Assembly (NCBI GenBank): GCA_039917935.1
Contig: JBDSIM010000033.1
Location: 1 to 64,000 of the forward strand
Direction: 5' to 3'
Source: Chryseosolibacter sp039917935
Lineage (GTDB): Bacteria > Bacteroidota > Bacteroidia > Cytophagales > Cyclobacteriaceae
DNA length: 64,000 nt
Shown here: in pieces, positions 44,672-54,334 of the stretch
Layout of the letters: the number at the start of each line of letters is the position of its first letter
Position numbering within the stretch: position 1 is the stretch's first letter
Made by a program: the position numbers and the translations under genes
Notes under the pieces: model-generated
Databases searched by the model: none
What the model was told of the DNA's origin: nothing
Seen by the model: the letters and a program-made list of their open reading frames with translations, nothing else

Positions 44672-45034
44672 ATGAAAATCCTCCTGAAAATTGAAGAAGC
44701 CTTCATGTTTGGCCTTGCCATTTATCTGAATTCATTGTTATCCTATGACGGATGGCTTTACTGGTTGTGGTTTCTGGCACCCGATCTGGGCTTCATAGGG
44801 TATGCAATCAATACACGCATCGGGGCTATCACTTATAACACGCTGCATCATAAAGGTCTTGCCTTAAGCATGTATCTGCTTGGGTCATTTTATTCTGTGG
44901 AACTTTTACAATTCACCGGATTAATATTATTTGGGCACAGCGCTTTTGACCGAATGCTGGGCTACGGATTAAAATATGCTGATAGCTTTCACCACACGCA
45001 CCCGGGGACTGTTGGCCAAAATGAAAAAGTGTAA
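44672..45034 (+). CDS. DUF4260 membrane protein
   Basis: 120 residues with about three TM segments (LYWLWFLAPDLGFIGYAI, LALSMYLLGSFYSVELLQFTG). The conserved polar pieces are LAPDLGF, YNTLHHK and FGHSAFDRMLGYGLKY, defining DUF4260. Function unknown. Confidence 0.85.
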   Translation: MKILLKIEEAFMFGLAIYLNSLLSYDGWLYWLWFLAPDLGFIGYAINTRIGAITYNTLHHKGLALSMYLLGSFYSVELLQFTGLILFGHSAFDRMLGYGLKYADSFHHTHPGTVGQNEKV

Positions 45035-45056
45035 TCTCGCCCATCCAAGGGACAAT

Positions 45057-45191
45057 TCATTCGCTTTCTAAACAATCTTCCTTACACTCTTTAGGTTCCG
45101 GTGCATTCGGTAGCCATGCCGTTGCTTCAGGCTCTTGCACTTGCATTTTCCGCAAATCCAAAAAGGTTCTCATATCCGGCATACCCGGCAT
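45057..45191 (-). CDS. Possible small ORF, 44 residues
   Basis: Translates to MPGMPDMRTFLDLRKMQVQE followed by an acidic, Pro-rich tail with two Cys. It has GAGGG just upstream of the first ATG. Composition is protein-like but I do not recognise it; internal ATGs at codons 4 and 7 are alternative starts. Confidence 0.3.
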   Translation of the reverse strand: MPGMPDMRTFLDLRKMQVQEPEATAWLPNAPEPKECKEDCLESE

Positions 45192-45208
45192 ACCCTCTTT
45201 GACAGAAT

Positions 45209-45249
45209 TGGCTCATTTACCAGAAAACGGTGGTTTTAGCCATTTTTTT
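45209..45249 (+). terminator. Possible terminator after DUF4260
   Basis: TGGCT...CCA pairs with TGG...AGCCA, followed by seven T. The stem is interrupted, so strength is doubtful. Confidence 0.4.
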
Positions 45250-45505
45250 GAAATATTCTTAAAGAATCCCGGGTTTTATCCCTATTAAAATTTCAAAAAC
45301 CAAAATTTCCCCAAATAAAATTTTTGGTGAGCAATAATTATTGAAAATTTGGCAATTTTATTACCTTAAGGTTAAAATTTAAGCATAACTACAACGTTTT
45401 CGTCAATTTTTCTTTAAAAGTGGTTCATTTTTAACCCTATTAGTAGAAAATTTGAATCAAAATTAACAACAAACGCAAAATTTTAAACCACAAAGCCAAA
45501 CAACT

Positions 45506-46855
45506 ATGAAAAAAGCAATTGTACCATTCGCCTTACTCCTTGGAGTCAGTGTGCTGGCACTTTTTTATCCCGCCGTGCCCACTACCATCGTCACTGAGGG
45601 AATTAACTCCGGGGATGTAGCCTGGATGCTATGCGCCGCGGCATTAGTTCTTCTTATGACGCCCGGACTGGCGTATTTCTATGGAGGTATGATCGATACC
45701 AAAAACATCATCTCCACTATGCTCCAGAGTTTCATCGCCATGGGCCTGATGAGTGTACTCTGGATAGTTGTTGGGTTTAGTCTTGCCTTTGGCGATTCCA
45801 TAGGAGGATTCATTGGTAACCCGGCCACGTTCTTCATGTTTCAGAATGTATTGGATGGCCAACCATGGTCTTTGGCACCCACGATTCCTTTGATTCTGTT
45901 CGCCTTATTCCAGCTAAAGTTTGCCATCATTACGCCTGCCCTTATTACAGGCACTTTCGCAGAACGGGTGAAATTCAAATCTTATATGATTTTCATCATC
46001 CTTTTTTCTTTGTTAATCTATGCTCCGTTGGCACACTGGACATGGCATCCTGACGGATTCCTGTTTAAAATGGGAGTTCTTGATTTTGCCGGTGGTACGG
46101 TAGTGCATATGTCAGCTGGTTTTGCAGCCCTTGCAGCCTCTATGTATTTGAGAAACAGATCTGAAAGAAAAGTAGCCATCGCGCCTGCCAATATTCCTTT
46201 CGTATTGATGGGTACAGGCCTTCTTTGGTTTGGCTGGTTTGGTTTCAACGCAGGTAGCGCCCTGAGTGCTGGTCCTTTAGCGGCCTCCGCTTTCGCTACC
46301 ACAAACACGGCTTCTGCCGCTGCCGGGTTGTGCTGGATATTGTTTGATGCAGTGAGAGGCAAAAAGCCTTCGGCTCTCGGATTTTGCATAGGAGCCGTCG
46401 TAGGTCTCGTGGCAATAACACCTGCGGCAGGATATGTCACCATCCCTTCCAGCTTATTCATCGGAACAGTAGCTTCCCTGATCAGTAATGTGGTGGTTCA
46501 TTGGAAATCTAAAACTTCTCTGGAAGACACCCTGGATGTTTTCCCTTGCCACGGCGTAGGTGGATTAGTAGGTATGATCATGACAGGTTTATTAGCCAAC
46601 ACTGCCGTTAACGGAGCCAATACAACAGGCAATGGTCTTTTGTTTGGAGAGTTCGCACTCTTCCAGGTTCAAATGATTGGCCTTGTTATCGTCATCGCCT
46701 TCACTTTCTTTGGATCCCTTTTGATTTTAAAAATTACCGACATGTTCTCCTCACTGAAGATTTCAGCTGAAGATAAAATCGTCGGACAGGATGTAAGCCA
46801 ACACGGTGAAAACGTATTTCAGTTCGACCTGTCTACGGCAAAAGAAACTGTTTAA
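45506..46855 (+). CDS. amt: Ammonium transporter (Amt)
   Basis: 449 residues, cleavable signal-like first helix then 11 TMs. Conserved pieces: GDVAWMLCAAALVLLMTPGLAYFYGG, FAIITPALITGTFAERV, first pore His in GGTVVHMSAG (about 200) and second in FPCHGVGG (about 350). It conducts ammonium/ammonia across the inner membrane. No glnK (PII) gene adjoins it, unlike the common arrangement. It lies upstream of an outer-membrane barrel and GSII, likely one nitrogen-responsive locus. Confidence 0.95.
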   Translation: MKKAIVPFALLLGVSVLALFYPAVPTTIVTEGINSGDVAWMLCAAALVLLMTPGLAYFYGGMIDTKNIISTMLQSFIAMGLMSVLWIVVGFSLAFGDSIGGFIGNPATFFMFQNVLDGQPWSLAPTIPLILFALFQLKFAIITPALITGTFAERVKFKSYMIFIILFSLLIYAPLAHWTWHPDGFLFKMGVLDFAGGTVVHMSAGFAALAASMYLRNRSERKVAIAPANIPFVLMGTGLLWFGWFGFNAGSALSAGPLAASAFATTNTASAAAGLCWILFDAVRGKKPSALGFCIGAVVGLVAITPAAGYVTIPSSLFIGTVASLISNVVVHWKSKTSLEDTLDVFPCHGVGGLVGMIMTGLLANTAVNGANTTGNGLLFGEFALFQVQMIGLVIVIAFTFFGSLLILKITDMFSSLKISAEDKIVGQDVSQHGENVFQFDLSTAKETV

Positions 46856-46863
46856 TAAATAAA

Positions 46864-46891
46864 AATGCCCCCGAATTGGTCGGGGGCATTT
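46864..46891 (+). terminator. Terminator after amt
   Basis: AATGCCCCCGA pairs with TCGGGGGCATT across ATTGG, followed by only TTT in total; stable stem, short U-tract, so partial read-through to the porin gene is plausible. Confidence 0.7.
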
Positions 46892-46988
46892 ACCAAAAAT
46901 TTTCCTGAAGTCACTAAAGAATCCGAGGGGTGTTAGAGACCCGCTGGGATACCCTTAGCTTATTGTTTATAAAACACACCCCTAAAAT

Positions 46989-48236
46989 ATGAAAACTTAC
47001 AAATTATGCATTGGATTTTTACTTGCCGGCCTTATTCCCCTGAATGAGGCGATGAGCCAGGAACAGCCTGCTGTGCTTGCGTCAACCCAACCTGCCGAAG
47101 GTTTAGCACCCACTCAAGAAGAGGATGAGGAAAAACAAGATGAACCCTCATTTTCAATCTCTGGGTCAGTCGACACTTATTTTCACTCCACTTTTGGAAC
47201 AACCAATGCTTATTACGGTGGCATGAATGCACCCTCTACCTCTTTCGCCGACCTGAAAGGTTTTGGATTGGGCATGGCCAATCTGATCGCTACCTATTCT
47301 GGTGATAAAGTCGGTTTTACGGCTGACCTTGTGTTCGGTCCCAGAGGTAGGGCAGCGGTCTTTGGCTCCCAACAAGGAATAGTTAATCAGATGTTCGCTT
47401 TTTATAAGCTGACCGATAAAGTCACCTTGAACCTGGGGCAATTCAACACCTTCGTCGGTTACGAGGTCATTTCTCCCGCAGTGAATTTCCATTATTCAAC
47501 ATCTTATATGTTTTCATGGGGACCTTTCAACCACACCGGTCTTCGGGCTGATTTTGATCTTGGCGGTGGAATGGTCGCAAAACTAGCGGTGATGAACCCT
47601 ACTGATATTGTTGAGTTCAACCCTGTGAACACTTACACGCTGGGGGGTCAGATCGGCCACTCAAGTGACGCGGGTGGAATCTGGTTAAATGCTATCTACG
47701 GTGATCAGGACGGTAACCTTAGTTCTAATGATCCCTCTTTTGATGAGACCGGTGATCTTATCTCATCAGCCGGAAGTTTATTACAGCTGGATTTAACTAC
47801 AGGTTGGAATCTTGGTGAAAAATTTTACCTCGGATTAAATACGACTTACCAGACAGTGGCCGCAGGTGAAGCATTTATTGCGGAAGGAACACTGGCCAAT
47901 TCTGTTGGCGATGCCTCCACTTTCATGGGATTCGCCCTTTATCCGAAGGTAACATTATCGGAAAGTTTTGCCCTTGGCCTGCGGGCTGAATACTTCAGCG
48001 TTACCAATGGTCACCTGGGAATTTTCGGAACAGATGACCAGGACGGTTTTGGAAACGAGATTGGCAAAGGCAGTGTCATGGAATTTACGCTATCGGGAAA
48101 TTACAAAGTGGGTGGCCTCACATTCATTCCTGAAGTACGTATTGATCAGACTTCAGAAGATTCATTTGTGGATGCTGATGGAAAGGCGACCAACATGTTG
48201 CCTAGTTTAAACCTCGCTGCTGTTTACAAATTCTAA
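46989..48236 (+). CDS. Outer-membrane beta-barrel porin-like protein
   Basis: 415 residues with signal peptide (MKTYKLCIGFLLAGLIPLNEAMSQ) and an acidic Glu-rich N-terminal linker. The rest alternates amphipathic strands (FSISGSVDTYFHSTFG, KVGFTADLVFGPRG, KVTLNLGQFNTFVGYEVISP) and ends with LNLAAVYKF, an aromatic C-terminus typical of outer-membrane barrels. It resembles BBP2/OmpL-type porins. Placement between amt and GSII suggests nitrogen-source uptake; this is inference. Confidence 0.85.
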   Translation: MKTYKLCIGFLLAGLIPLNEAMSQEQPAVLASTQPAEGLAPTQEEDEEKQDEPSFSISGSVDTYFHSTFGTTNAYYGGMNAPSTSFADLKGFGLGMANLIATYSGDKVGFTADLVFGPRGRAAVFGSQQGIVNQMFAFYKLTDKVTLNLGQFNTFVGYEVISPAVNFHYSTSYMFSWGPFNHTGLRADFDLGGGMVAKLAVMNPTDIVEFNPVNTYTLGGQIGHSSDAGGIWLNAIYGDQDGNLSSNDPSFDETGDLISSAGSLLQLDLTTGWNLGEKFYLGLNTTYQTVAAGEAFIAEGTLANSVGDASTFMGFALYPKVTLSESFALGLRAEYFSVTNGHLGIFGTDDQDGFGNEIGKGSVMEFTLSGNYKVGGLTFIPEVRIDQTSEDSFVDADGKATNMLPSLNLAAVYKF

Positions 48237-48264
48237 TATTTTGAAACCTTAAAACATTACTGCC

Positions 48265-49308
48265 ATGTCTTCCAAATTAAAAACAAAACTTGAATACATA
48301 TGGCTTGACGGTTACAAACCAACCCAAAGCCTGCGCAGCAAAACTAAAATTGTAAGAGATTTCGATGGTACGCTTGCTGATTGCCCGGTCTGGTCCTTTG
48401 ACGGAAGTTCTACCGAACAGGCTACTGGAAGCAAGTCAGATTGTCTTTTACAACCAGTAGCAATTTTTCCGGACCCTGCCCGTAATGAAGCTTTTCTGGT
48501 CATGTGTGAGGTGTTAAGTCCGGATGGTTCTGCACACCCGAGCAATGGCAGGGCTACCATCCAGGATGATGATAACGACTTCTGGTTTGGGTTTGAACAA
48601 GAATATTTTCTTTGGGATCCTAAAATCGATAAACCACTTGGATTTCCTTCACAGGGTTACCCGGCGCCACAAGGTCAGTATTACTGCTCGGTAGGTGCAA
48701 AAAATGCCTTTGGTAGAAACATCGTAGAGGAACATCTTGATAATTGCCTCAGGGCAGGGATCAACGTAGAAGGCATTAATGCAGAAGTGGCTACGGGTCA
48801 ATGGGAATTTCAAATTTTTGCCAAAGGTGCGAAAGCTGCCGGCGATCAGGTTTGGATGGCCCGTTATTTAATGGAAAGAACGGCTGAAAAATATGGAATC
48901 GCTATCAACTGGCATTGCAAGCCCCTTGGCAACACAGACTGGAATGGCTCTGGGATGCATGCCAATTTCTCTAATGGATTATTGAGGAACGCGGGTTCCC
49001 GGGAAATTTTTGAAACCGTTTGTATGGCTTTCGCGCCAGTGGTTAAAGATCATATCGCTGTGTACGGTGCTGATAACCATTTGCGCCTTACAGGCAAGCA
49101 TGAAACGCAATCTATTGATAAATTTTCATTTGGCATTTCCGATCGGGGCGCTTCTATCCGAATACCCATCGCCACCGTGGAAAATGGTTGGAATGGCTGG
49201 CTGGAAGACCGCAGGCCTAATTCGGCGGCGGATCCGTATAAAGTGGCTGCCCGCATTATTAAAACAGTAAAGACCGTACCTGAATACGCGCTGGTAAACG
49301 GTCGGTAA
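48265..49308 (+). CDS. glnII: Glutamine synthetase type II (GSII)
   Basis: 347 residues, the short eukaryote-like GSII form. Motifs: WSFDGSSTEQATG (beta-grasp), the metal-site GFEQEYFLWD (about 112), VATGQWEFQI (about 172), NWHCKPLGNTDWNGSGMHANFS (about 218) and GASIRIPIATVENGWNGWLEDRRPNSAADPY (about 295). It lacks the adenylylation Tyr region of GSI. It makes glutamine from glutamate and ammonia with ATP. It lies 28 bp downstream of the porin gene, supporting cotranscription in the amt locus. A terminator follows. Confidence 0.94.
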   Translation: MSSKLKTKLEYIWLDGYKPTQSLRSKTKIVRDFDGTLADCPVWSFDGSSTEQATGSKSDCLLQPVAIFPDPARNEAFLVMCEVLSPDGSAHPSNGRATIQDDDNDFWFGFEQEYFLWDPKIDKPLGFPSQGYPAPQGQYYCSVGAKNAFGRNIVEEHLDNCLRAGINVEGINAEVATGQWEFQIFAKGAKAAGDQVWMARYLMERTAEKYGIAINWHCKPLGNTDWNGSGMHANFSNGLLRNAGSREIFETVCMAFAPVVKDHIAVYGADNHLRLTGKHETQSIDKFSFGISDRGASIRIPIATVENGWNGWLEDRRPNSAADPYKVAARIIKTVKTVPEYALVNGR

Positions 49309-49332
49309 AATTTTGGCGTCTGGTTGTTTAGT

Positions 49333-49367
49333 AGAAGTCAGGTGGAAACGCCTGGCTTCTTTTTTTG
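49333..49367 (+). terminator. Terminator after glnII
   Basis: AGAAGTCAGG pairs with CCTGGCTTCT (one G-U), followed by a run of T. Confidence 0.8.
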
Positions 49368-49430
49368 TGAAATGAATTTTTTTTCGGGAATGATGTTAAC
49401 TTTATTTTACTTTGAAAAAAATAGCAACCC

Positions 49431-50093
49431 ATGATCCATCCTGATACCGAACTCCGGTTCATCAACGAAAAAATTGGTTACGGTGTAGTAGCCACTAAAC
49501 TGATCCCTCATGGAACGATCACCTGGGCGCTTGATAAACTGGACCGCGTCTTTACACCGCAACAAGTGATTGCCATGGAAGAAGTGTATCGGGAGGTGCT
49601 GGATAAATACACCTATCGGAATGCCGAGGGCAACCACATCCTATGCTGGGATAATGCCCGTTTTGTTAATCACAGCTCGCATGCGAATTGTATTACCACT
49701 GCCTATGAATTTGAAGTGGCTATCCGTGATATCCAGTCAGGTGAAGAACTCACCGACGACTACGGCTACCTAAACCTGGACGAGCCCTTCGAGGTCGTGC
49801 CGGAAGCCGGAAGCAATCGACATGTTATTTATCCTGATGATCTCCTCCGATATTATCCCGAATGGGATGAAAAGTTATTGAAAGCCTTTCCGAAAATCTT
49901 TCGGGTCGATCAACCGCTCTTCCATCTCCTTGAAAATGGCGTGCAGGATAAAGTTAAGCGTATTACCCAGGGTGAAATCAAAATGGACTCCATTTTAAAT
50001 TGCTATTATCGCAGTGGCAAACGCAGTGGTGTCAATGGCTACGCTCATCAGGGTATTTCCGTCAGATCAACCAAAGTGGCTTACCCTTATTAA
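49431..50093 (+). CDS. SET-domain protein (putative lysine methyltransferase)
   Basis: 220 residues. The SET core is IGYGVVATKLIPHGTITWALD (N-flank), FVNHSSHANC (about 82; canonical NHSCxPN with Cys to Ser) and SGEELTDDYGY (about 103; canonical GEELTxDY), giving an S-adenosylmethionine site and active-site Tyr. There is no pre- or post-SET zinc cluster. Bacterial SET proteins are usually acquired or ancient; targets are mostly unknown and histone-like substrates are unlikely here. It lies convergent with the helicase at 50249. Confidence 0.85.
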   Translation: MIHPDTELRFINEKIGYGVVATKLIPHGTITWALDKLDRVFTPQQVIAMEEVYREVLDKYTYRNAEGNHILCWDNARFVNHSSHANCITTAYEFEVAIRDIQSGEELTDDYGYLNLDEPFEVVPEAGSNRHVIYPDDLLRYYPEWDEKLLKAFPKIFRVDQPLFHLLENGVQDKVKRITQGEIKMDSILNCYYRSGKRSGVNGYAHQGISVRSTKVAYPY

Positions 50094-50248
50094 GAGATTG
50101 CTCCCAGTATACTTTGGAAAAAAGATAACCTTTAGACGAAGCAGGCGCGGGGCTTACCCACCTTTATACGGTTTGTAAGTAACACAGGGCGCTTGGCTTC
50201 TGGTGCCCAGAGATGGCCGCAGCAATGCTAAAATACCAATGGCTTATT

Positions 50249-53200
50249 TTACTTTTCTTTCATTTTCGTGCCGATAAAACGAAGCAGATCCTCTTCTACT
50301 TTTTCTTTATCCTGCCAAAGGTTACGGCTAAAAACAAAGTGATAATCCCATTTCTTTCGGGTCATCAGGGTAGGGATATAGGCAAAAAAGTGCTTTTCAG
50401 AAAGACTGCTAAAATAGTGCATGTCGTCGGTAAGCACAATTCCGAGGGAGTTGTTTTCGGTTTTAATGTGAACATCCGCCAGCGGTAACTGGTTAATCTC
50501 AAACTGAAAATCAGAAAATTTATCTTCTCCCCAGCGCTTAATCTGATGATTTAGATACCAGCTGCTTTGTTGCTTACCATTGCTATAAACAGTAGGAATG
50601 AATCTTCGTTGGTCAACTTCACGGGCGAATTCCAGATACTTCTTCAGTAGTTTTGGCCCTTCATTCTTCAGATCGTCTGTACGAAGTTGTTCCGGTTCGA
50701 TGCTGCAGATCAGTATTATTTTTTCACGCGCTCTGGTAACAGCCACATTCAGTCTGTTTTCTCCCCCCGACATATTAAGACTTCCAAATTGCATATTCAT
50801 TTTCCTGGATTTGTCTGCGGCATATCCAATGGAAAAAATAATAATATCTTTTTCGTCACCCTGAACATTTTCAATATTCTTGACAAAAAGTGTTGGCGGA
50901 ATAGCCAATCCCTCTTTGTGGTACCTCTCCTCAAGCAGGTCGAGAATTAAATTTTGTTGTGGCGAATTGAACGTGACGACCCCTATTGTTTTTTCTGGCG
51001 TGGCCATCAATAAACTCATTACCCGATCCACCACCGCATTCGCTTCCGTGATGTTCGTATTATTGTCCCATAAGCCTCCCACATTGTGATATTCGATGGC
51101 GGGTTGTTGCAGGTTAAGGATATTGCGGTCAGGCAATAATTGCAATCGACCTCCATAAAAATATTTGTTTGAGAAATCAATCAGTTCAAGAGATTGGCTG
51201 CGGTAATGCCCTTGAAGATGTACAGTAGGCAGATAGCGCTTGGCCAGATCGAGCAGCGAATCTACTTCCAGGTCAGGGTGGTCAGCATCTTCTTCCCACC
51301 TTATCTGGTACAGCTCATTGGGCTTCAGCTGCATGTCATCGCCCGCCACCAGGATCTGTTTGCCTCGATACATGGCGGGTATACCCCTTTCAGAAAAACA
51401 CTGCGATGCTTCGTCAAAAATCACCAGATCAAAAATTTCTTTCATCGGAAAAATTGCAGAGGCTGATTCCGGTGAGACCATCCAGCAGGGTAACAAATTA
51501 AAAACTTCATTCTGAAAATCGGTAATTATTTTACGAATGGGCCAGATCTTTTTTTTCTTGGTTACCTGGTGGTACAAATCCCGATAGGTTACCCGGTTAT
51601 TCAGCCGGTTATACTCAAGATTTTCGTACACCCGTTCGCGTGCCCTCAACAACAAGATATCCTGACTGAGTTTTCTTTTCTCCTCCACCAACGCAGCCAG
51701 TTCTTCCCTTTGTTTCTCCATTTTCATGGATGAGACAGACCGAAGATTTGGAAACTTGGCTTCTATATGCTCAATCCAGGCAAGTCGTAAACTGTTTTGA
51801 AAGAGCTGCTCCATACGAACGCCGTTCCATTCACCAGTTTCATCGTGCAGCTTAGTGATGACAACTTTCTCAAACACTTGCAAGTTTTCCTTGATCCTGT
51901 CGAAATCACAAAGGCTGTCAAAATCTTTCCGCAAAGTTTTCAGGTACTCATTTTCTCTCTCCGGGTGGGCAATGAGATCCCTGTACTGATAAGGGTTGAT
52001 GTATTTTAACCAATCTTTCTTTCTTTCCTTAAGGTCACCCACAATTTTCAAAAGCTGAATCAATACTTTCGTGAAATCCGGCATTGTATATTTCTTCGGG
52101 TGTAATCCTTCTTTCACTTCACGAAGTGTGTGAAATATCAGCTTTGCCCTGATGGCAAGTTTTTGACGGGTAAACCAGATCTTCAATTTTACTTCGTCAT
52201 AATCGGTTGGTAAATCAATCAGCCATGATTTCTTTTTTACTGCCGTCAGGTGGTGTTCCAGGTTTAACCTGTTATCAATCTTTTCCTCCAGCCGCCGCAA
52301 TCCTTTTTTATTGTTTTGCAAGCCATTGGCATGCAGTACATCATTGATCCATTGTTTGTCTTTAGAAAACAAAGACCATTTCACAAGGCGGAAGATATTT
52401 CCCTGGGCATCGGTTGCCTTCTGCAAGGCTTCCTGAAATATCACCAGCCGATCTGCATGGAGAAATGATTCAGCGCCATCGCCGGTAAAACAGTTCATCA
52501 GTACCCTTTCCACATTGGTAAACCAAAGAAAGCTCGTCTCACCGTCTTTCTCATCTACCATGGCCAGCATAAAATGATAGATGGCTTCCGTCTTAAGTAA
52601 CGCGATTAACCCAAGGACATCATCTTCCCGCGAGCGGAAGGATTCTGCATCAGAAAGGCTCAGGGTAACTTGAATAAGTTCCTGGATATTCTCCTGCGTT
52701 TGCTTTTGATACGTTGGGATTTCAGTAATTACTTTTTCTATTTCTTTAAGCTCCTTCAACTGAAAACTGCCAAATGATCGGCGCTCTCGCCACGGATACT
52801 CAGTCCTTTCAAAATTTGACGCATAGCCCGTATACTGATGAAGGGTCTGGAGAAAATGCGGCAACGTGGTAAAAGAAAAGTTTTGATACTCTTGCCGGAT
52901 ATTAATGACCTTACCCTGTACGTCAGAAGTAAGATAAAGCTCTTTCACACTTAAGCCACTTTCCTGATCATCAAATAAGGCTTGTTTGAATTGTTCAAAC
53001 TCATCCGTGATTTGATCAATAGAGCGGCAAACATGAAAAAACCTCCGCTCGGTTTGAATTACATCAATGCTCCGGTTGTTGGATTTATAATCATCGATAC
53101 TATCAATCTGTCGTGCGACCTTATGAAAAATATTTTTTCTTTCATTCCGGAAATCATGTACAAGACCAACAAAATCACCCAGTTGTTTTTCCTGTAAACG

Positions 53201-54286
53201 CGTGTACACCACGTCGAGTGCGGCGCGCTTCTGACAAACCAGTAAAGCGCGTTTTCCGGAGGCAATGGCATCGGCCAGGAGATTGCAGATCAGTTGTGAT
53301 TTACCCGTGCCTGGTGGTCCTTGTACAACAATCGACTGGCCTACCTTTACGGCTTTGATGGCATTTTCCTGATACGCATCGATGGTAAAGGGGGTATGGA
53401 GTTTCTCTTCCTTAACAATCTGACCGGCCAGAATGCCACCGTTATCAGGCGCGGCTTTTTCTGAAGGAATAATTTTGCTGAGAAAAAATTCTTCGAGATC
53501 CAGAATCGTATTTTCTTCAATCAATCGCAGATAGTCAGGCACGAGTTGTGAACCAGCCTGCGGAAAGATTCCCAACACAGCTTCCGGAAATAGTTTCAAT
53601 TCGCCATTGCGGTGTTTGAGCTCAAATTCTTCTTTCTTGAACGGCTGAAAGGGGATCAGTTCGTCCCGGAAATTATCCGGATTAAAATTGATTTCCAGTT
53701 TTTCTTTCAATAGCTGATAAAGCTGTGTCCGAAAAACGGTGCTGTCAACATTAAAATCCTCGAAACTCGAATCCAGCATTTCTTCATCCAAGGCAACTTT
53801 ATTATAAAATGAATATGCCAGCAGAAATGATTTATTCAACGTAATCCCCGCTTGCTGGCGAAGTTGAAGATGCCATTCATTATTTTCCTGCAGGATAGAA
53901 ACAGGAAAAAATAACAATGGGCAACGCACCAGGGTGCCATCGGAAAATTTTCCACGGATGAACGGCCAGCCTATGTGCAGATCGTAAGAACCGCGTTCTT
54001 CAAATAAAAAGCTATCACCGCGTTGGAGTTTTTTTAATTTTTTACTAACCTCATTGTTGGATTCTACGCGACTGTCCAGCACCTGGCAAACTTTAATCGT
54101 TTTTCCACCAATAAGGGCTTTTATAATCTCAAACGAAGGAAAACCATTTAACAGGTTTACTTCGTGAAGATCCATTAACTGCTCAGCTGACAAACGCAAT
54201 AACATCAACGAGCGATTGTTACCCGACAGATTTGTTAGTCTGCGCAGGTACGATTGAAGAACATTCTTAACTGGGTTAGTCACCAC
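50249..54286 (-). CDS. Large SF1 (UPF1/DNA2-like) helicase with nuclease-like C-terminus
   Basis: 1345 residues. Walker A is QGPPGTGKSQ (about 320), motif Ia is ALLVCQKRAALD, Walker B is FDEASQ (about 957), with GDDMQLKP (motif III), QGHYRSQ (motif IV region), FVKNIENVQGDEKDIIIFS (motif V) and NVAVTRAREK (motif VI). About 600 residues of mostly helical, charged sequence separate motif Ia from Walker B. Residues about 1240-1340 resemble the restriction-endonuclease-like domain often ending such helicases, but the conserved IEcDG motif reads GIVLTDD here, so catalysis looks lost. Probably an RNA/DNA-remodelling or defence-type ATPase; no defence partner is adjacent. Confidence 0.85.
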   Translation of the reverse strand: MVTNPVKNVLQSYLRRLTNLSGNNRSLMLLRLSAEQLMDLHEVNLLNGFPSFEIIKALIGGKTIKVCQVLDSRVESNNEVSKKLKKLQRGDSFLFEERGSYDLHIGWPFIRGKFSDGTLVRCPLLFFPVSILQENNEWHLQLRQQAGITLNKSFLLAYSFYNKVALDEEMLDSSFEDFNVDSTVFRTQLYQLLKEKLEINFNPDNFRDELIPFQPFKKEEFELKHRNGELKLFPEAVLGIFPQAGSQLVPDYLRLIEENTILDLEEFFLSKIIPSEKAAPDNGGILAGQIVKEEKLHTPFTIDAYQENAIKAVKVGQSIVVQGPPGTGKSQLICNLLADAIASGKRALLVCQKRAALDVVYTRLQEKQLGDFVGLVHDFRNERKNIFHKVARQIDSIDDYKSNNRSIDVIQTERRFFHVCRSIDQITDEFEQFKQALFDDQESGLSVKELYLTSDVQGKVINIRQEYQNFSFTTLPHFLQTLHQYTGYASNFERTEYPWRERRSFGSFQLKELKEIEKVITEIPTYQKQTQENIQELIQVTLSLSDAESFRSREDDVLGLIALLKTEAIYHFMLAMVDEKDGETSFLWFTNVERVLMNCFTGDGAESFLHADRLVIFQEALQKATDAQGNIFRLVKWSLFSKDKQWINDVLHANGLQNNKKGLRRLEEKIDNRLNLEHHLTAVKKKSWLIDLPTDYDEVKLKIWFTRQKLAIRAKLIFHTLREVKEGLHPKKYTMPDFTKVLIQLLKIVGDLKERKKDWLKYINPYQYRDLIAHPERENEYLKTLRKDFDSLCDFDRIKENLQVFEKVVITKLHDETGEWNGVRMEQLFQNSLRLAWIEHIEAKFPNLRSVSSMKMEKQREELAALVEEKRKLSQDILLLRARERVYENLEYNRLNNRVTYRDLYHQVTKKKKIWPIRKIITDFQNEVFNLLPCWMVSPESASAIFPMKEIFDLVIFDEASQCFSERGIPAMYRGKQILVAGDDMQLKPNELYQIRWEEDADHPDLEVDSLLDLAKRYLPTVHLQGHYRSQSLELIDFSNKYFYGGRLQLLPDRNILNLQQPAIEYHNVGGLWDNNTNITEANAVVDRVMSLLMATPEKTIGVVTFNSPQQNLILDLLEERYHKEGLAIPPTLFVKNIENVQGDEKDIIIFSIGYAADKSRKMNMQFGSLNMSGGENRLNVAVTRAREKIILICSIEPEQLRTDDLKNEGPKLLKKYLEFAREVDQRRFIPTVYSNGKQQSSWYLNHQIKRWGEDKFSDFQFEINQLPLADVHIKTENNSLGIVLTDDMHYFSSLSEKHFFAYIPTLMTRKKWDYHFVFSRNLWQDKEKVEEDLLRFIGTKMKEK

Positions 54287-54334
54287 GTATTCCGGAAGTT
54301 TTTGGTTTTAGTTTGTAATTGACAAAGCCTGTGA

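Larger units (their letters stand above)
45035..45505. other. AT-rich upstream region of amt
   Basis: 471 bp. It holds a possible small minus-strand ORF (45057-45191) and a hairpin (about 45209-45249), listed separately. The last 200 bp are very AT-rich and probably carry the amt promoter; I see no clear TAnnTTTG match. Confidence 0.5.
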
